Shown piece by piece: positions 47,274-56,803 of a stretch of 64,000 nucleotides of DNA. The stretch spans positions 1-64,000 of the forward strand of contig NZ_CP030848.1 of NCBI RefSeq assembly GCF_008274825.1, read 5' to 3'. Both the position numbers and the translations under genes were made by a program. The stretch comes from Sphingobacterium hotanense (GTDB lineage Bacteria; Bacteroidota; Bacteroidia; Sphingobacteriales; Sphingobacteriaceae). Every line of letters starts with the position of its first letter. Positions within the stretch are counted from its first letter, which is position 1. The notes under the pieces were generated by a model that was not told where the DNA came from, did not search any database, and saw only the letters and a program-made list of their open reading frames with translations.

Positions 47274-48145
47274 TACTTGTTGTTTTTTCTTATCGTCTGT
47301 CCGATTGCATCCCACATTTCCGGTTCTACGGCTTCCAATCCGCTCAATTGTCCTGCGCCTTGTAACCATTCACCGCCATCGATGGTGATGACCTCGCCAT
47401 TGATGTAAGCGGAATAATCAGATACCAAAAAAGCTGCCAAATTAGCGAGTTCCTGATGGTCGCCTACGCGTTTTAAGGGTACACGGTTTTTGAAATCGAA
47501 TTTAGCGGCCAAGTCGCCAGGCAATAATCTGTCCCAAGCTCCCTTTGTCGGGAAAGGTCCTGGAGCAATCGCATTGTGTCGGATTCCATATTTCCCCCAT
47601 TCTACGGCCAGGGAGCGGGTAAGGGTCAATACGCCACCTTTAGCTACCGCAGAAGGGACAACATATCCCGAACCTGTAAAGGCGTAGGTAGTGATGATGT
47701 TGAGCACGTTTGCCTGTTGTTTCTTTTCGATCCAGTTCTTTCCGAATTCCAAGGTACAGTTTACAGTTCCTTTCAAAACGATATCGATAATGGTCGAGAA
47801 GGCGTTCGGGGAGAGGCGTTCCGTCGGGGAGATAAAGTTACCCGCCGCGTTGTTTAATAGCACATCGACTTTGCCAAATGCTTTTTCTGCTTGAATACGT
47901 AGGTTTTCAACTTCCTCAGGATTGCGAATATCGCATGCGACCGGCAGAACAGCATTACCTGTTTTGTTGTTGATCTCAGCGGCGGCTTCTTCCAATACCG
48001 GGAGTTTTCTGCTGCTGATGACTAAATTAGCACCAAGTTCGGAGAAATAGGTTGCCATTGCTTTTCCTAATCCTGTTCCACCACCAGTAACGACGATGGT
48101 CTTCCCTTTTAGGGCATCTTGTTGTAAAGCTCCTTGTACTGCCAT
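47273..48145 (-). CDS. SDR oxidoreductase, 2,4-dienoyl-CoA reductase-like
   Basis: 290 residues. Cofactor motif VTGGGTGLGKAMATYF near 20, NNAAGNF near 96. The active-site strand TTYAFTGSGYVVPSAVAKGG resembles the DECR group, which lacks the standard YxxxK serine triad arrangement. With the enoyl-CoA hydratase 1 bp upstream it suggests fatty acyl-CoA degradation, an inference from pairing. Confidence 0.85.
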   Translation of the reverse strand: MAVQGALQQDALKGKTIVVTGGGTGLGKAMATYFSELGANLVISSRKLPVLEEAAAEINNKTGNAVLPVACDIRNPEEVENLRIQAEKAFGKVDVLLNNAAGNFISPTERLSPNAFSTIIDIVLKGTVNCTLEFGKNWIEKKQQANVLNIITTYAFTGSGYVVPSAVAKGGVLTLTRSLAVEWGKYGIRHNAIAPGPFPTKGAWDRLLPGDLAAKFDFKNRVPLKRVGDHQELANLAAFLVSDYSAYINGEVITIDGGEWLQGAGQLSGLEAVEPEMWDAIGQTIRKNNK

Positions 48146-48146
48146 T

Positions 48147-48911
48147 TTATTTCTTTGTCAAATTGTCGATAATAGTTTTTAAGATCGAACGCGTCGATGG
48201 TGCCCACCATTGCTTAAGTACTTGTTCGATCGCTTCATCCTTTGTTTGTGCAATGTTTTTCAACAGGTCTTTGCGGATATTCATCTTAGTGGCACCCCAT
48301 GCGTTTTTATCGAACTGCATATAGTGTTTTGCTTTTCTTCCTGCGGCGGTCTGGATGCGTTCGAAAGGGACAACCTCGTCGAGCAATCCAACCTCTAGGG
48401 CAGCCTGTGGAGATAATAGTTTTCCTTCTAGCAGGAATCGATGTGCATTGGCTTTCCCAATCCAGAAACTATAGAGATCGAAGATGCTGGAAGGAACGAT
48501 AATGCCAACCGGAACTTCGTTTAAACCGATAATGAATTCGCCTTCCGCCATAACGCGGTAATCGCAGCAGATAGCCAGAACGCAACCTCCGGCGGGGCTA
48601 TGCCCGGTTATCGCAGCGATGCTAGGCTTAGGGAATGCGGCGAGCTGGTGCAATAGGTCTATGAACTTCTCCCAGAACGTGCGGATCTGTTGTTCATCGT
48701 ATTGAAACAGCGTTATTAAGTCGAGGCCAGAGGTAAAGAATCCTTCTTTCCCTTGCAAAACGATAGCTTCTACGCTAGGGTCGTCTTGCTGTTGCTGAAT
48801 CGTAGCAGAAAGTTCTTCAATCATTTCAAGATGCATAGCATTTGATCTGCCACGATCTAATTGGATATAACAGATATGGTCTGTTACTTGTGTCTTCAGG
48901 TATGAATGCAT
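48147..48911 (-). CDS. Enoyl-CoA hydratase/isomerase family protein
   Basis: 254 residues of crotonase fold. EGFFTSGLDLITL forms part of the CoA pocket and GHSPAGGCVLAICCDYRVMA the oxyanion hole. The usual hydratase catalytic Glu pair is not clear; the second site reads GLNEVPVGIIVP. So isomerase or hydratase cannot be decided. First gene of the leftward acyl-CoA pair. Confidence 0.85.
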   Translation of the reverse strand: MHSYLKTQVTDHICYIQLDRGRSNAMHLEMIEELSATIQQQQDDPSVEAIVLQGKEGFFTSGLDLITLFQYDEQQIRTFWEKFIDLLHQLAAFPKPSIAAITGHSPAGGCVLAICCDYRVMAEGEFIIGLNEVPVGIIVPSSIFDLYSFWIGKANAHRFLLEGKLLSPQAALEVGLLDEVVPFERIQTAAGRKAKHYMQFDKNAWGATKMNIRKDLLKNIAQTKDEAIEQVLKQWWAPSTRSILKTIIDNLTKK

Positions 48912-48958
48912 ACGGACGTATTTATAACATTAATTAGGGTAATTTACAGAAAATATTA

Positions 48959-51622
48959 TCATTTCATTTCAAAATCGACTTGCTTTCTGTATATCCTACC
49001 CATTAAATCGATGCCTTCCAACGTGATACGGTAAGTTCCCGGCTCGTCGGAAGTATAGAAGTCAAATTGTGCTTTGCCGCTCTCATCCGTAACGAGGTTT
49101 GGCACCCAATGTATGGTAGTTCGTAGGTCGCTTTGGAATCCGGAAGTGGAGTCAGGCTCGTAGACAGGTTTGTAGAATTCTTTGATCATCGAAAGACCTT
49201 TGGGTTGAGCGACAATCATTCCGATAGGTTTGGAGTTCGCCACGAGACCTCCACCACGCTTTGTCGTGATAATAAGGACGCCATTGGCGCCATTGAATCC
49301 ATAGATGGAAGTATAATTTACGTTTCTAAGCACTTCAACGGTTTCCACATCGAATGGATTGATCATAGAAAGCATATCGGCCTCCATATACATCCCATCG
49401 ACGATAAGTTGCATCGGTTCGGTATTGCCTCTTGTCATATAGGCTTGTCCGTTTCGGAATACAACACCTAAAAGACGACCGCCAAGGCAGCTTTCCAAGT
49501 TTGGACAGGGACCTAATTCTTCCGCCGTAATAACTTGGTCAGCATTTCCAGGACCATTTAAATTACTAGAGTGCTCTGCCGCTTTTGGCCGGGTAGCACG
49601 TACGACGACTTCTTCTATCTGAATAGTTTTGTCCATCAAGCCTTTATTTTCCAACTCGTTATAAAACGCCTTCGTTGCAAGAAATTGGTCCTTAAATACA
49701 GTGTTGATGTCGTTGTTGATCAAGGGTTGGTTTCTTCTGATATTGACTTGCGGCTTCGACGTTTCAATCAAGGAAATATCCACATATTTCTTATCTTTTT
49801 GATTCCGGGCCGATAGGATAAACTTCACGCTGTCGGGGAAGATGAGATCATCAATTTGGAAATAGCCATCCTCATTTGCGGTCGTATCAATATAATCCAT
49901 AAAGTTATGTGTGGATATGAGTTGAACCTTTGCATTCGGAACAGCGGCCTTCCTACCCATGCGCTTAACGTATCCTGCGATGCGAATGCCTTTCTCGGCG
50001 TGGAACTCCGGTTTCTTATTTGGGGAGTCTAATTTTGCCCAGTTTATCTTACGCCAGCCTTGGGTCAATAAGAGCATGTCCAAGTCTTCGAGCTTAAAGG
50101 TTCCATCGCTATTGAAATAATAGGCGGGACGCTCAATGTAGCCTTTGACATCGCTCTGCAGTAGTAAGCTGCTGAGGATATTGGATTGATCTTCCAATTC
50201 AGCTCCAATCTTGGATAAGTTAACGACAGACGCTGAAAGTGATGCAACGCGCATGTTATCTGCTTCAGACCCTATAATAATTTCACTAAGCACCTTATCT
50301 CTGGTGCCATAGCTTTTATTATCTAGGTTTAAATCTACTGTTGGAACTTCGCTTGTACGCTTATTAAAATATGCTCTTTCCAGAATTGGCTGTAAATTAT
50401 GATCTAATATGCTGATGGTAATAACGCCGGTTGGCAAGTCTTTCTGTTCCTTAATGAACGTAATATTCTTTTTCTTAGCGGCCTGTTTCGCGATATAGTA
50501 AACATTGCCCAAATGTTGGAAGACAATATAGAGATCTTTGCTATCGATTTTGTCTTCAGAGATGTTGACCTGTGTATAAATCTTGTTAAAATTGGTTCCC
50601 ACGACCATCGCATATCCACTTTTTTGTGGCTGTGGGAGGTCTATCGTTTTGGCTGTGCCATCATTGAACTTAACCTCTGCGCGATAACTACTATTGTCTA
50701 TTAGGAAAAAGCTGCCAGCAGCCAATCCGAGGTCATTAGTGGCCACTTTCCCAACTGTATCATCGGCATTTGTAAAAACGGTGATTGTGGCGGGAATTCC
50801 TCTTCCACGTGGGTCTGTCGTTTTGAAAGCTATCTTATTGAGTTCATTCGCCAAATAGTATCCGCCTTCAGGGAATGCTTGGACATCGTTTTCAGAAAAG
50901 AAAGACTGGCTATTGATGTATTTTTTTACGGTGCGTCGGTCCGGCTTTCGAATACTCAGCATGATCCCTCTCCCACGGTTTTTGTTGTCGACCTTGATCA
51001 GGATATTGCCATCTTCGTTCAATGTCGCCCGACCCTTATCGATGCTGTCTTCACCATCAAAGACCTCATAACGAACTGTTGTTTTCGGGAGTAGGGTTCC
51101 ATCGGCGTTCTCCAACTTGATCTGGTAATATGGGGTGCCATCTATCGTGACTAGGGTCGCTTTGGAGAACAGCTCATCGGTTCGTACATTCCCAATTTCC
51201 AAAACCTTTTCGAAGAAGTAGTCGGAGCTGTCATTTCGCATCCAATTGGTATAGGCTCTTAAGCGATAGGATCCATCGACTAATGTGTCGGTCAATTCAA
51301 TTTCCCCTAAGCTGAGTCCGTTGATGTTGAGGTGCATTCTAGATGCTATGATTGTTCCTTTCGGGTCGATGAGATCGACATGGATTAGATTAGAGAGGGT
51401 AGAGAGCCTGTTTTCAATATCAATTACAGTATAAGTCTTATACCAAATGGTTTCCCCAGCGCTATACAAGTTGCGGTCCGTATGCATATGAATCTTCTCC
51501 TGCGGGTTTTCGGAAGCATATTGCTGTAAACGGCTTTGTAGTAAATTAATGTCTTGAGCGAGGATAGATCCTGTGTGTAAGGATAACAGAATCAGAGTTA
51601 TAGCATAGAGAATTTGCTTCAT
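48959..51622 (-). CDS. Large exported MG2-like protein with TonB plug domain
   Basis: About 887 residues from the ATG at 51622, which starts a signal peptide ending near SILAQ. An alpha-2-macroglobulin MG2-like segment HMHTDRNLYSAGETIWYKTY near 46 is followed by beta-sandwich repeats. A carboxypeptidase-like insert precedes a TonB plug (about 675-800) with LIVDGMYMEADML and YGFNGANGVLIITTKRG. It has no outer-membrane barrel. Such proteins are common in Bacteroidota; function unknown. Confidence 0.85.
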   Translation of the reverse strand: MKQILYAITLILLSLHTGSILAQDINLLQSRLQQYASENPQEKIHMHTDRNLYSAGETIWYKTYTVIDIENRLSTLSNLIHVDLIDPKGTIIASRMHLNINGLSLGEIELTDTLVDGSYRLRAYTNWMRNDSSDYFFEKVLEIGNVRTDELFSKATLVTIDGTPYYQIKLENADGTLLPKTTVRYEVFDGEDSIDKGRATLNEDGNILIKVDNKNRGRGIMLSIRKPDRRTVKKYINSQSFFSENDVQAFPEGGYYLANELNKIAFKTTDPRGRGIPATITVFTNADDTVGKVATNDLGLAAGSFFLIDNSSYRAEVKFNDGTAKTIDLPQPQKSGYAMVVGTNFNKIYTQVNISEDKIDSKDLYIVFQHLGNVYYIAKQAAKKKNITFIKEQKDLPTGVITISILDHNLQPILERAYFNKRTSEVPTVDLNLDNKSYGTRDKVLSEIIIGSEADNMRVASLSASVVNLSKIGAELEDQSNILSSLLLQSDVKGYIERPAYYFNSDGTFKLEDLDMLLLTQGWRKINWAKLDSPNKKPEFHAEKGIRIAGYVKRMGRKAAVPNAKVQLISTHNFMDYIDTTANEDGYFQIDDLIFPDSVKFILSARNQKDKKYVDISLIETSKPQVNIRRNQPLINNDINTVFKDQFLATKAFYNELENKGLMDKTIQIEEVVVRATRPKAAEHSSNLNGPGNADQVITAEELGPCPNLESCLGGRLLGVVFRNGQAYMTRGNTEPMQLIVDGMYMEADMLSMINPFDVETVEVLRNVNYTSIYGFNGANGVLIITTKRGGGLVANSKPIGMIVAQPKGLSMIKEFYKPVYEPDSTSGFQSDLRTTIHWVPNLVTDESGKAQFDFYTSDEPGTYRITLEGIDLMGRIYRKQVDFEMK

Positions 51623-51794
51623 AATTCTAATTGGTAAAATCATTATAATGATACGAAAAAATATTCATGATTCCACTGCTTATCGACCGAATCTGACAGA
51701 TTGTATGGAAGCTTGAAAAGAGGGATGACAAGAAAAAAGCGATAAGATTTTATAAAAGATGCTAAGGGTAGGGTAATATTTGCATTTGCTTCAA

Positions 51795-51802
51795 TATCTT
51801 TG
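51795..51802 (+). promoter_or_regulatory. TAnnTTTG -7 element of purD
   Basis: TATCTTTG ends 4 nt before the purD ATG at 51807, predicting a leaderless mRNA. Confidence 0.6.
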
Positions 51803-51806
51803 CGAT

Positions 51807-53081
51807 ATGAATATTCTTATTATCGGCTCTGGAGGTAGAGAGTCTGCCTTTGCCTATAAAATCTCTAAAAGTCCTAAACTATCTAAACTTTTTATTGCAC
51901 CTGGAAACGCAGGTACTGGTCAGTATGGCGAGAATGTTGCTTTGAAAGTAACTGATTTTAAAGGTATTGCTGATTTTGCTTTGGCGAATAATATTGAAAT
52001 GATTGTTGTTGGTCCTGAGGAGCCGCTTGTAAAAGGTATTCATGATTATTTCCTAGCTGACGATCAACTGAAACATATTGCGGTGGTTGGCCCACAAGCA
52101 GAAGGTGCGCAGTTAGAGGGATCTAAAGACTTCTCTAAGGAGTTCATGATTCGTCATAATGTACCGACTGCTGCTTTCCGTTCATTCGATAAGACAAATT
52201 TAGAAGAAGGATTAGCGTATTTGGACACACAGAAGCTTCCTATCGTTTTGAAGGCTGATGGATTAGCGGCTGGAAAGGGTGTGTTGATCTGCGAATCGTA
52301 TGAAGACGCGAAGATGGAATTGAAGGCTATGATCAGCGACGCGAAGTTTGGCGAAGCCAGCAATGTTGTGGTTGTTGAAGAGTTCTTAAAAGGTATCGAA
52401 CTTTCTGTTTTCGTGCTTACAGACGGAAAAGATTATAAAGTACTGCCTTCTGCAAAGGATTATAAGCGTATCGGCGAGGGCGATACAGGACTAAATACCG
52501 GTGGTATGGGTTCTGTTTCTCCTGTTCCTTTTGCTGATCAAGCTTTCTTAGATAAGGTAGAAGAGCGTATTATCAAACCTACAGTGGATGGTTTGAAGAA
52601 GGATAATATCCCTTACAAAGGGTTTATCTTCATCGGATTGATGAATGTGGATGGCGAGCCTTATGTCATTGAATACAACGTTCGTATGGGGGACCCAGAG
52701 ACAGAATCTGTACTAGTTCGTATCGAGTCGGATTTAGTGGATCTGTTAGAAGGTGTTGCGCAAGGGAATCTTGCTGACCGTTCTTACACGGTATCTCTTA
52801 AAACGGCAGCTACGGTAGTGATTGTTTCTGGAGGTTATCCAGGCGATTATGAAGGTGGCAAGGTAATCAGCAATATGGAGAATGTGAAAGAGTCAATCGT
52901 TTTCCATGCCGGAACGAAACAGGATGGCGTTGATGTAGTAACTGCCGGAGGTCGCGTTCTAGCAGTGACCGCCTTAGAAGACGATCTGTTTTCGGCCCTA
53001 CAACAGGCTACAGCGGATGCTGGAAGGATCTTTTTCCAAGGAAAATACTTCAGAACAGACATCGGATTTGATTTGATCTAA
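51807..53081 (+). CDS. purD: Phosphoribosylamine-glycine ligase
   Basis: Second step of purine synthesis. 424 residues from the ATG at 51807, preferred to the upstream in-frame TTG because MNILIIGSGGRESAFA is the family N-terminus and the -7 box overlaps the longer form. ATP-grasp features include VLKADGLAAGKGV near 149 and VIEYNVRMGDPETES near 287. Confidence 0.96.
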   Translation: MNILIIGSGGRESAFAYKISKSPKLSKLFIAPGNAGTGQYGENVALKVTDFKGIADFALANNIEMIVVGPEEPLVKGIHDYFLADDQLKHIAVVGPQAEGAQLEGSKDFSKEFMIRHNVPTAAFRSFDKTNLEEGLAYLDTQKLPIVLKADGLAAGKGVLICESYEDAKMELKAMISDAKFGEASNVVVVEEFLKGIELSVFVLTDGKDYKVLPSAKDYKRIGEGDTGLNTGGMGSVSPVPFADQAFLDKVEERIIKPTVDGLKKDNIPYKGFIFIGLMNVDGEPYVIEYNVRMGDPETESVLVRIESDLVDLLEGVAQGNLADRSYTVSLKTAATVVIVSGGYPGDYEGGKVISNMENVKESIVFHAGTKQDGVDVVTAGGRVLAVTALEDDLFSALQQATADAGRIFFQGKYFRTDIGFDLI

Positions 53082-53132
53082 AAAAATAATATTTTCACAG
53101 CCAATGAGTTAAGGGTTTGCTTTAAAAAATAT

Positions 53133-53163
53133 TTTGGCTATATGGATAAAGAGCCTATATTTG
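53133..53163 (+). promoter_or_regulatory. Complete -33/-7 promoter of tRNA-Glu
   Basis: TTTG at 53133-53136 and TATATTTG at 53156-53163 are separated by 19 nt, the ideal Bacteroidota spacing. The tRNA starts 18 nt later. Confidence 0.75.
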
Positions 53164-53180
53164 CATCACCAAAGCAAAAA

Positions 53181-53252
53181 GGCCCGTTCGTCTAGGGGTT
53201 AGGACGCAAGATTTTCATTCTTGAAACAGGGGTTCGATTCCCCTACGGGCTA
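53181..53252 (+). tRNA. tRNA-Glu (TTC anticodon)
   Basis: A 72-nt cloverleaf. The acceptor stem pairs GGCCCGT with ACGGGCT (terminal G-T). The D loop has TCTAGGGGTTAGGA, the anticodon loop ATTTTCATT gives TTC, and the T arm is GGGGTTCGATTCCCC. No CCA is encoded. The 3' part is overlapped on the other strand by the end of the integrase frame, marking the attachment site. Confidence 0.95.
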
Positions 53253-54777
53253 CTAAACAGGACAAATGAAATTTATTTTCGTTTGTCCTGTTCTTTTTTT
53301 GAAGTAATCCATTGTTTATCTGAAAGATATAGTTTGCGATTACGTTCATTCGGGTGGTTCGATAAATTTTTCCGTCAAACACCAATTTTTCAGGGAATAT
53401 CGAACCAATTATACCTCTCCTTGTTCTGATTTCACCCTCAGCGTACATTTTGGGAATATTTTCTATGTACTTTAAAGCCCTGTCTAAAGACTTATCTATA
53501 TTGATTTTCTTGGTATCAGAACCGTCTTTGCTCAACTGTTCTTCCAGACTCTCAATTCGTGTCTTACATTCATCTTTGATTTCGAGGTATTCCTCATCAT
53601 CAATAATTTCAGATAGCAGTTTGTTGCGTGCTACTGACAACCTTGCATTTAGTTTATCTATTTGCTGTGCAATCTGTTTCTTTTCGTCAAGTGGGTTGTT
53701 TACGAATTTCTTGTAGTTGTCCAACAACAGTTTTTTCACTATTTGAGCAGAACCGTTTAACGCAAACTGTCGCATACGCTTTTCAAAAATATCGTTGGCT
53801 AATTCAGCTTTTTGGCGGAAGCCACAGGATGAAACGCAATGATAGTAGTAATAACGGCTTGTTCTTCCTTTGGAAGCACTACCTGTTAGGTTGCGACCAC
53901 ATTTGGGACATACTAAGAAACCACGGAGGGGCAGGTTCTCATCTGAAAGTATTTTGGTATTAGGACGTTCTACCCTTTTATTTCCGTCCAATATCAGTTG
54001 CACCCTGTCAAAAAGTTCTTTGGATATAAGCGGTTTGTGCTGACCCTGTACCAGATGTGCTTCTTCGTCCTTGAATTTGGCTATGAATATCTTACCGTAG
54101 TATAGCGGATTGCGTACGGCTACGTGAAAAGCACTTCGACTTATCGTTGTCTTGTGTAATTTGTTCATTTTTTGCCGTACTTGGTCACAGGCAAACACGC
54201 CTTTTGCTATTTCGTTGAAAGCCCAACGCATAGCTGATGCTTCAGGTTCTTTTGGGGCAATGTATTTTCGTCCGTCCTCTTTGCTTCTGTTGATATATCC
54301 GAAAGGAGCTCTGCCCATTAAACGTCCCTCTTTCCTTGCCCTACGCATACCGTAAAACGTATTCAATGCCCTGCGGTCATTTTCCACTTCGGGAGCGGAC
54401 AGATATATCGCAAGCATCATCTTGTTTTCAGGAATGGAAAGGTCTAAAGGCTGTTCTACCGCTTGTGGTTCTATGCCAAGTTAGTTAAGTGTGCTAATCA
54501 TCTGATAGGCATCACCTGCATTACGGCTAAACCTATCCCATTTGGTAAACAGGATAAGGTTGGTCTTTGAACGTCTCTTTTTAAGACTGTTCAATAATCT
54601 TGTCCATTCGGGTCGGTTAAAGGTCTTGGCGGAATGGTCTTCGTAGATAACCTGTCCAACAGCAATCTTATTGGTCGCACAGTACCTTTTCAGACGTTCC
54701 TCTTGGTCACGCTGTGAATATCCCTTGTCTGCCTGTTCGTCCGTGGAAACTCGTATATATAAATCGGCTCTTTTCAT
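53215..54777 (-). pseudogene. Large serine recombinase (integrase) with one nonsense codon
   Basis: Resolvase-type N-terminus MKRADLYIRVSTDEQADKGYS with catalytic Ser near residue 11 and the R..DR motif TKWDRFSRN. After MISTLN a TAA (about 54481) interrupts the frame, which continues as LGIEPQAVEQPLDLSIPENKMM. The codon was most likely AAA (Lys), one base away. The second part has the recombinase domain and a zinc ribbon CPKCGRNL...HCVSSCGF, then a coiled coil. The last codons run antisense into the tRNA-Glu gene (VARRGIEPLFQE). Total 521 codons. It is inactive unless the stop is suppressed. Confidence 0.88.
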
Positions 54778-54836
54778 AGCTAATCTTTTTGAGTGGGTAT
54801 TAATGTTTTGTGGGATTAGCTAAAGTACGAAATAAA

Positions 54837-54998
54837 TCATTCGGTATCAAAGCATTCACGGATAATTATCATTGTGAGGTTGTACAGAAACTCCATAATC
54901 AGTTCGGCTTTTTCCTGTTCCACATCAATACCGACCTCACGGAGAAGTACCATTGCTTCTTCGATAGGTATTTTATCTATTTCCTTTCTCTCCTGCAT
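54837..54998 (-). CDS. Small 53-aa ORF upstream of the serine recombinase
   Basis: MQERKEIDKIPIEEAMVLLR then EVGIDVEQEKAELIMEFLYN and a hydrophobic end LTMIIIRECFDTE. The protein is a compact amphipathic helical chain. It is transcribed towards the recombinase, 59 bp ahead of it. I believe such short ORFs often precede Bacteroidota serine integrases, but no function is established to my knowledge. Too short for usual ORF thresholds; the plus-strand frame over the same bases is a shadow. Confidence 0.7.
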   Translation of the reverse strand: MQERKEIDKIPIEEAMVLLREVGIDVEQEKAELIMEFLYNLTMIIIRECFDTE

Positions 54999-55015
54999 TG
55001 CCTAACTCGTTTTGT

Positions 55016-55034
55016 CCTGACTAAATTAGTCAGG
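55016..55034. promoter_or_regulatory. 19-bp perfect palindrome, candidate operator
   Basis: CCTGACTAA-A-TTAGTCAGG. It lies 18 bp upstream of the small ORF that precedes the integrase, where an operator controlling integrase expression would be expected. No T-run follows, so it is not a terminator. Confidence 0.55.
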
Positions 55035-55345
55035 TAAGCAAGTCAGACTTTCAATGTTGCAGTCAGAGGTCGCATTTGGCGTTCAGATGCTAAATACTTG
55101 ATTTGGGATTATTGTTTTTTTGGCGAGTCCCTTTGCATTTTTGCTAATGCTCAAACCCCAACACAAAAAATGCAAGTGGGTCGGACCATCCGCTACAAGT
55201 CATCGCTCCGTTGCACTTCGCTGTGGGCTTTCCGCTTCTATCCCTCACGAAAACGAAAAAACAATGCTTGAAATATTTGTGTAATTTTGTTGTGTCTATA
55301 AACAAGTTGGCGGTTATGGATTGTAGAACGACACCCAAGCACAAA
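55035..55345. other. 311-bp gene-free stretch in the element
   Basis: It separates the leftward integrase unit from the rightward AraC gene. No credible ORF on either strand. TAATTTTG at 55282-55289 fits a -7 box for the AraC gene. The rest, including a GC-richer patch at 55160-55250, has no feature I recognise. Confidence 0.5.
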
Positions 55346-56080
55346 ATGGAATACAAAATAATAAAACCTTACAAAGACTTAAAGCCCTTTATACATTTTT
55401 ATTGGGAGCTGAAAGGAAACGAACTTGAAAAACAATGGGAACGGGTTTTCCCAGACGGTTGTGCAGGTGTAATAATGAATTTGGGAAGTACTTGTTTAAC
55501 AGATAACGGTTCGCTTTCTATGGAGTTTGGAAAAACGTATGTGGTGGGTGCGATGACTTCATTTAAAGACAGCTTTATCGACAGTGATACTCATTTATTG
55601 GGAGTATGTCTAAAACCTGCAACTTTTGCAAATTTCTATAGCTATGCCTCACAAAATGAATTGACAAACGACACAATCGAGTTTGAAAAATCTAATTCAT
55701 TCAATGTCGATAAAATCTTTAACAACCCATTTGATTATCTTAACCAATTTTTTTCCGACAGAATAAAAGCAAAACATATTCCATTGCAATCGGTTATTAA
55801 TGATATTCATTCTACAAATGGACAGATCAACATTCACCAGCTGTCAAAACGAAATTTCACGACCGTAAGACAGTTAGAGCGAAATTTCATAAGGTTCATT
55901 GGACTATCCCCAAAAGAATATTCAAATATTATTCGCTTTCAAAATGCTTTGTCCATTATCAAAAAATCAGATGAAAATCGAAGTTTTTTAGATGTTGCTT
56001 TTGAATGTGGCTACTATGACCATTCGCATCTTACCAATGAAATCAAGCGAAATACGGGGCTTTCACCATCACAACTTTAA
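55346..56080 (+). CDS. AraC-family transcriptional regulator
   Basis: 244 residues from the ATG at 55346 (MEYKIIKPYKDLKPFIHFYW); a longer upstream frame is not conserved-looking. The N-terminal DUF6597-like sensor includes WERVFPDGCAGVIMNLG. The C-terminal AraC DNA-binding domain covers about 155-244: SKRNFTTVRQLERNFIRFIG and FLDVAFECGYYDHSHLTNEI. It probably controls the reductase gene that follows, by position. Confidence 0.88.
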   Translation: MEYKIIKPYKDLKPFIHFYWELKGNELEKQWERVFPDGCAGVIMNLGSTCLTDNGSLSMEFGKTYVVGAMTSFKDSFIDSDTHLLGVCLKPATFANFYSYASQNELTNDTIEFEKSNSFNVDKIFNNPFDYLNQFFSDRIKAKHIPLQSVINDIHSTNGQINIHQLSKRNFTTVRQLERNFIRFIGLSPKEYSNIIRFQNALSIIKKSDENRSFLDVAFECGYYDHSHLTNEIKRNTGLSPSQL

Positions 56081-56121
56081 AATTGTCGCATTTTTCCAAA
56101 GTGCAACCTGCCGTACAAAGC

Positions 56122-56129
56122 TAACTTTG
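56122..56129 (+). promoter_or_regulatory. TAnnTTTG -7 element of the DHFR-like gene
   Basis: TAACTTTG, 24 bp before the ATG at 56153. No proper -33 box precedes it, consistent with activator control. Confidence 0.5.
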
Positions 56130-56152
56130 CAGAAACATTAATATTTATAAAA

Positions 56153-56686
56153 ATGCGGAAAATATCACTTTTCATTGCAATGAGTTTAGACGGTTACATT
56201 GCAAAACCTAATGATGACCTTACTTTCTTGAAACTCGTTGAAAAAGCAGGAGAAGATTATGGTTATGGAGAATTTACAGACACAATTGACACATTGATTA
56301 TTGGCAGAAGAACCTATGATTATGTGCTTAAAAATGTTGGTTTATCCCATTACGAAAATGGACAACGGGATGTCTATGTCATAACAAGAACGGAAAGACC
56401 GCAAGTAGGTAGAACGACTTTTTATACAGGGAATTTGACTGAACTGGTCAAACGACTGAAATCTGAAAAAGGGAAAAATATTTATTGTGACGGAGGAGCG
56501 GAAGTAATAAATGAACTATTGAAACACGACTTAATAGACGAGTTTATCATTTCGATAGTACCCATTTTATTAGGTAACGGAACAAGACTTTTCAAAGACA
56601 GCAGACCAGAGCAAACACTTGAATTTATCAAAGTCAAAACGTTTGAGACTGGATTGACACAACTGCATTACAAGCGACAAAAATAA
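56153..56686 (+). CDS. RibD C-terminal/DHFR-family reductase
   Basis: 177 residues. FIAMSLDGYIA at the N-terminus, IIGRRTYDYVL near 48, IYCDGGAEVINELLKHDLIDEF near 111-132 and a PILLGNGTRLF strand match the RibD-C/dihydrofolate reductase-like family. Natural substrate unknown; many such genes sit next to AraC regulators. The name DHFR should not be taken as proof of folate reduction. Confidence 0.85.
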   Translation: MRKISLFIAMSLDGYIAKPNDDLTFLKLVEKAGEDYGYGEFTDTIDTLIIGRRTYDYVLKNVGLSHYENGQRDVYVITRTERPQVGRTTFYTGNLTELVKRLKSEKGKNIYCDGGAEVINELLKHDLIDEFIISIVPILLGNGTRLFKDSRPEQTLEFIKVKTFETGLTQLHYKRQK

Positions 56687-56803
56687 AACATCAACTAAAT
56701 TGAATGTTTTCTTTCCTTTCAGCGACTTGTTGAAAGGCTTTTTTCTTTCCCTCAGACAAAGCGAAACGCAAAAACAATACAGTTGAAAGATTTTCTCAAA
56801 ACC

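Noticed and set aside
47274-47369. Long N-terminal extension of the lipoprotein gene at 46626
   Set aside because: It overlaps the SDR gene, while the ATG at 47273 starts a proper lipoprotein signal and makes a TAATG junction.
54810-55037. Plus-strand 75-aa ORF in the element
   Set aside because: It is a shadow of the minus-strand 53-residue ORF, which has better composition and a sensible orientation.
56153-56686. Trimethoprim-resistance dihydrofolate reductase
   Set aside because: The protein belongs to the RibD-C-like branch; nothing shows folate reduction or drug resistance.
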